DNA of 64,000 nucleotides, taken from positions 186,001 through 250,000 of the forward strand of contig JAFIEI010000002.1 in NCBI GenBank assembly GCA_020832565.1, written 5' to 3'. Numbering within the stretch: the stretch's first letter is position 1; every line of letters starts with the position of its first letter. The position numbers and the translations under genes are program-made. Shown here piece by piece: positions 63,385-64,000 of this stretch. A model generated the notes under the pieces. It ran no database searches. It was not told the DNA's origin and worked only from the letters and a program-made list of their open reading frames with translations. Origin of the DNA: Salinarimonas sp. (GTDB taxonomy: Bacteria > Pseudomonadota > Alphaproteobacteria > Rhizobiales > Beijerinckiaceae).

Positions 63385-64000
63385 CTAGAGGGCCTGCCGA
63401 TGACTGCGCCAGCACCCGCCGGGTATGGCCGGGAATTCCGCGTGGTCGAGCAGCAGGTAGGCCCAGGCCGTGATCGCAGTCGGCGCCTCGGTCGCCGTCT
63501 CGTCCCCGTCCTCCGGTCGCGCCGTCACCGGAATGCGGCGATAGACGTTGCTCCGCTCACCATAACCGGCAAAATCCTCGTAAGCGTCGAAGGCATCGAG
63601 GATGGCGCCGATATCGGGGAATGCGAGCAACTCGCCCCGCACGATGGTCTCGTTCGCCCCGTCACGCGTGGCCGCGCCCACGAGGCCCGGATAAGGCCCG
63701 CAATCCTTCAGGATGCCGGGCACCCGCGCCGGGCGAATCGCCGGCCTGTCGCGCAGGCCGGTCCAGAACCGGTCCCCCCGCTCGCCCTGCATCAACGTGC
63801 CGTAGACGAAGGCCGTGTGGATCATCCCCGCCGGCCGCCCGGCGGCCGCCTCGTCGAGGATCGTGGCATCGATGCCGAATGCTGCACGTCCCGCCGTGCA
63901 AACCGCAAGATAATCCGGATGCGGCTGGACGAACCGCTCCCGCCGCTCGGGCGCAACCCTGTAGGTGAAGGCCGATATCTCCGCGCCATCCGCGTCCAGC
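63385..64000 (-). CDS. Gamma-glutamylcyclotransferase-like protein, 5' end cut by window
   Basis: The frame is open from the right edge (63999) to the stop at 63385, with no internal stop. From 63825 a complete AIG2/GGCT-like domain starts MIHTAFVYGTLMQGERGDRF, whose YGTLM is the substrate-binding motif, and ends AIPGGCWRSHRQAL. Upstream in the same frame lies FTYRVAPERRERFVQPHPDY and LAVCTAGRAAFGIDATILDE, which resembles the C-terminal part of another GGCT-type protein. So either it is one two-domain protein, or the downstream gene starts at 63825 with the upstream stretch a separate partial gene. A role in glutathione or gamma-glutamyl-amine turnover is inferred from the fold. Confidence 0.75.
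   Translation of the reverse strand, partial: LDADGAEISAFTYRVAPERRERFVQPHPDYLAVCTAGRAAFGIDATILDEAAAGRPAGMIHTAFVYGTLMQGERGDRFWTGLRDRPAIRPARVPGILKDCGPYPGLVGAATRDGANETIVRGELLAFPDIGAILDAFDAYEDFAGYGERSNVYRRIPVTARPEDGDETATEAPTAITAWAYLLLDHAEFPAIPGGCWRSHRQAL

Overview
The window looks like chromosomal DNA of a GC-rich alphaproteobacterium, most likely Hyphomicrobiales (Rhizobiales). Three things point there. The gene neighbourhoods are typical of that class: fzlA-queG-SDR, comEC facing lexA, comF-grxC-nitrilase, and bamE-Cbp3 chaperone-yceD. The lexA promoter carries the alphaproteobacterial SOS box GTTC-N7-GTTC. There is also a complete form I aerobic carbon monoxide dehydrogenase cluster. I cannot name the genus from sequence alone. 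No tRNA, rRNA, CRISPR array or insertion sequence was recognised.

Layout. 1-5.5 kb: guaB (cut by the left edge), a hydrolase pseudoenzyme candidate, and the fzlA-queG-SDR-DUF427 run. 5.5-7.4 kb: an AT-rich island with one orphan gene whose motifs resemble arginine/agmatine deiminases. 7.5-20 kb: mainly housekeeping genes (site-2 protease, DMT exporter, ispA, Smr/XRE pair, PfkB kinase, ABC-2 exporter, two amidohydrolases, prs). 20-26.7 kb: comEC, a degenerate minisatellite, lexA, an acyl-activating enzyme and a variant uppP. 26.8-30.4 kb (minus): hydantoinase, nitrilase, grxC and comF. 30.4-38.3 kb (plus): coxMSLDEFG preceded by a strong inverted repeat. 38.4-44.9 kb (minus): a livKGFHM-type branched-chain amino-acid ABC transporter and an M29 aminopeptidase. 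45-50 kb: a 2',3'-cyclic nucleotide phosphodiesterase, small proteins and an M81 peptidase. 50.1-51.2 kb: a second AT-rich leader with an orphan gene built from two copies of an ~80-residue repeat. 51.3-64 kb: mutS, DUF937, an ornithine decarboxylase-type gene with a structured leader, ybgC, a large DUF4175 protein, bamE, Cbp3 chaperone, yceD, a CoA-transferase-like pair and a gamma-glutamylcyclotransferase-like gene cut by the right edge.

How it works together. The cox genes should encode the Mo-Cu CO dehydrogenase (MSL) and its maturation and membrane-link factors (DEFG), so CO can serve as an electron donor. The liv transporter, M29 peptidase, hydantoinase, nitrilase and amidohydrolases suggest scavenging of organic nitrogen. 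The most novel parts are the two low-GC orphan genes, each behind a sharply bounded AT-rich leader and each starting with a low-complexity Ser/Thr-rich N-terminus. I suggest they are acquired, possibly exported or effector-like proteins; that is inference. Other points worth attention are a hydrolase lacking two catalytic residues, a UppP lacking a conserved glutamate, an operator-like palindrome before cox, and a dispersed hairpin repeat, one copy of which lies inside the cox operon.
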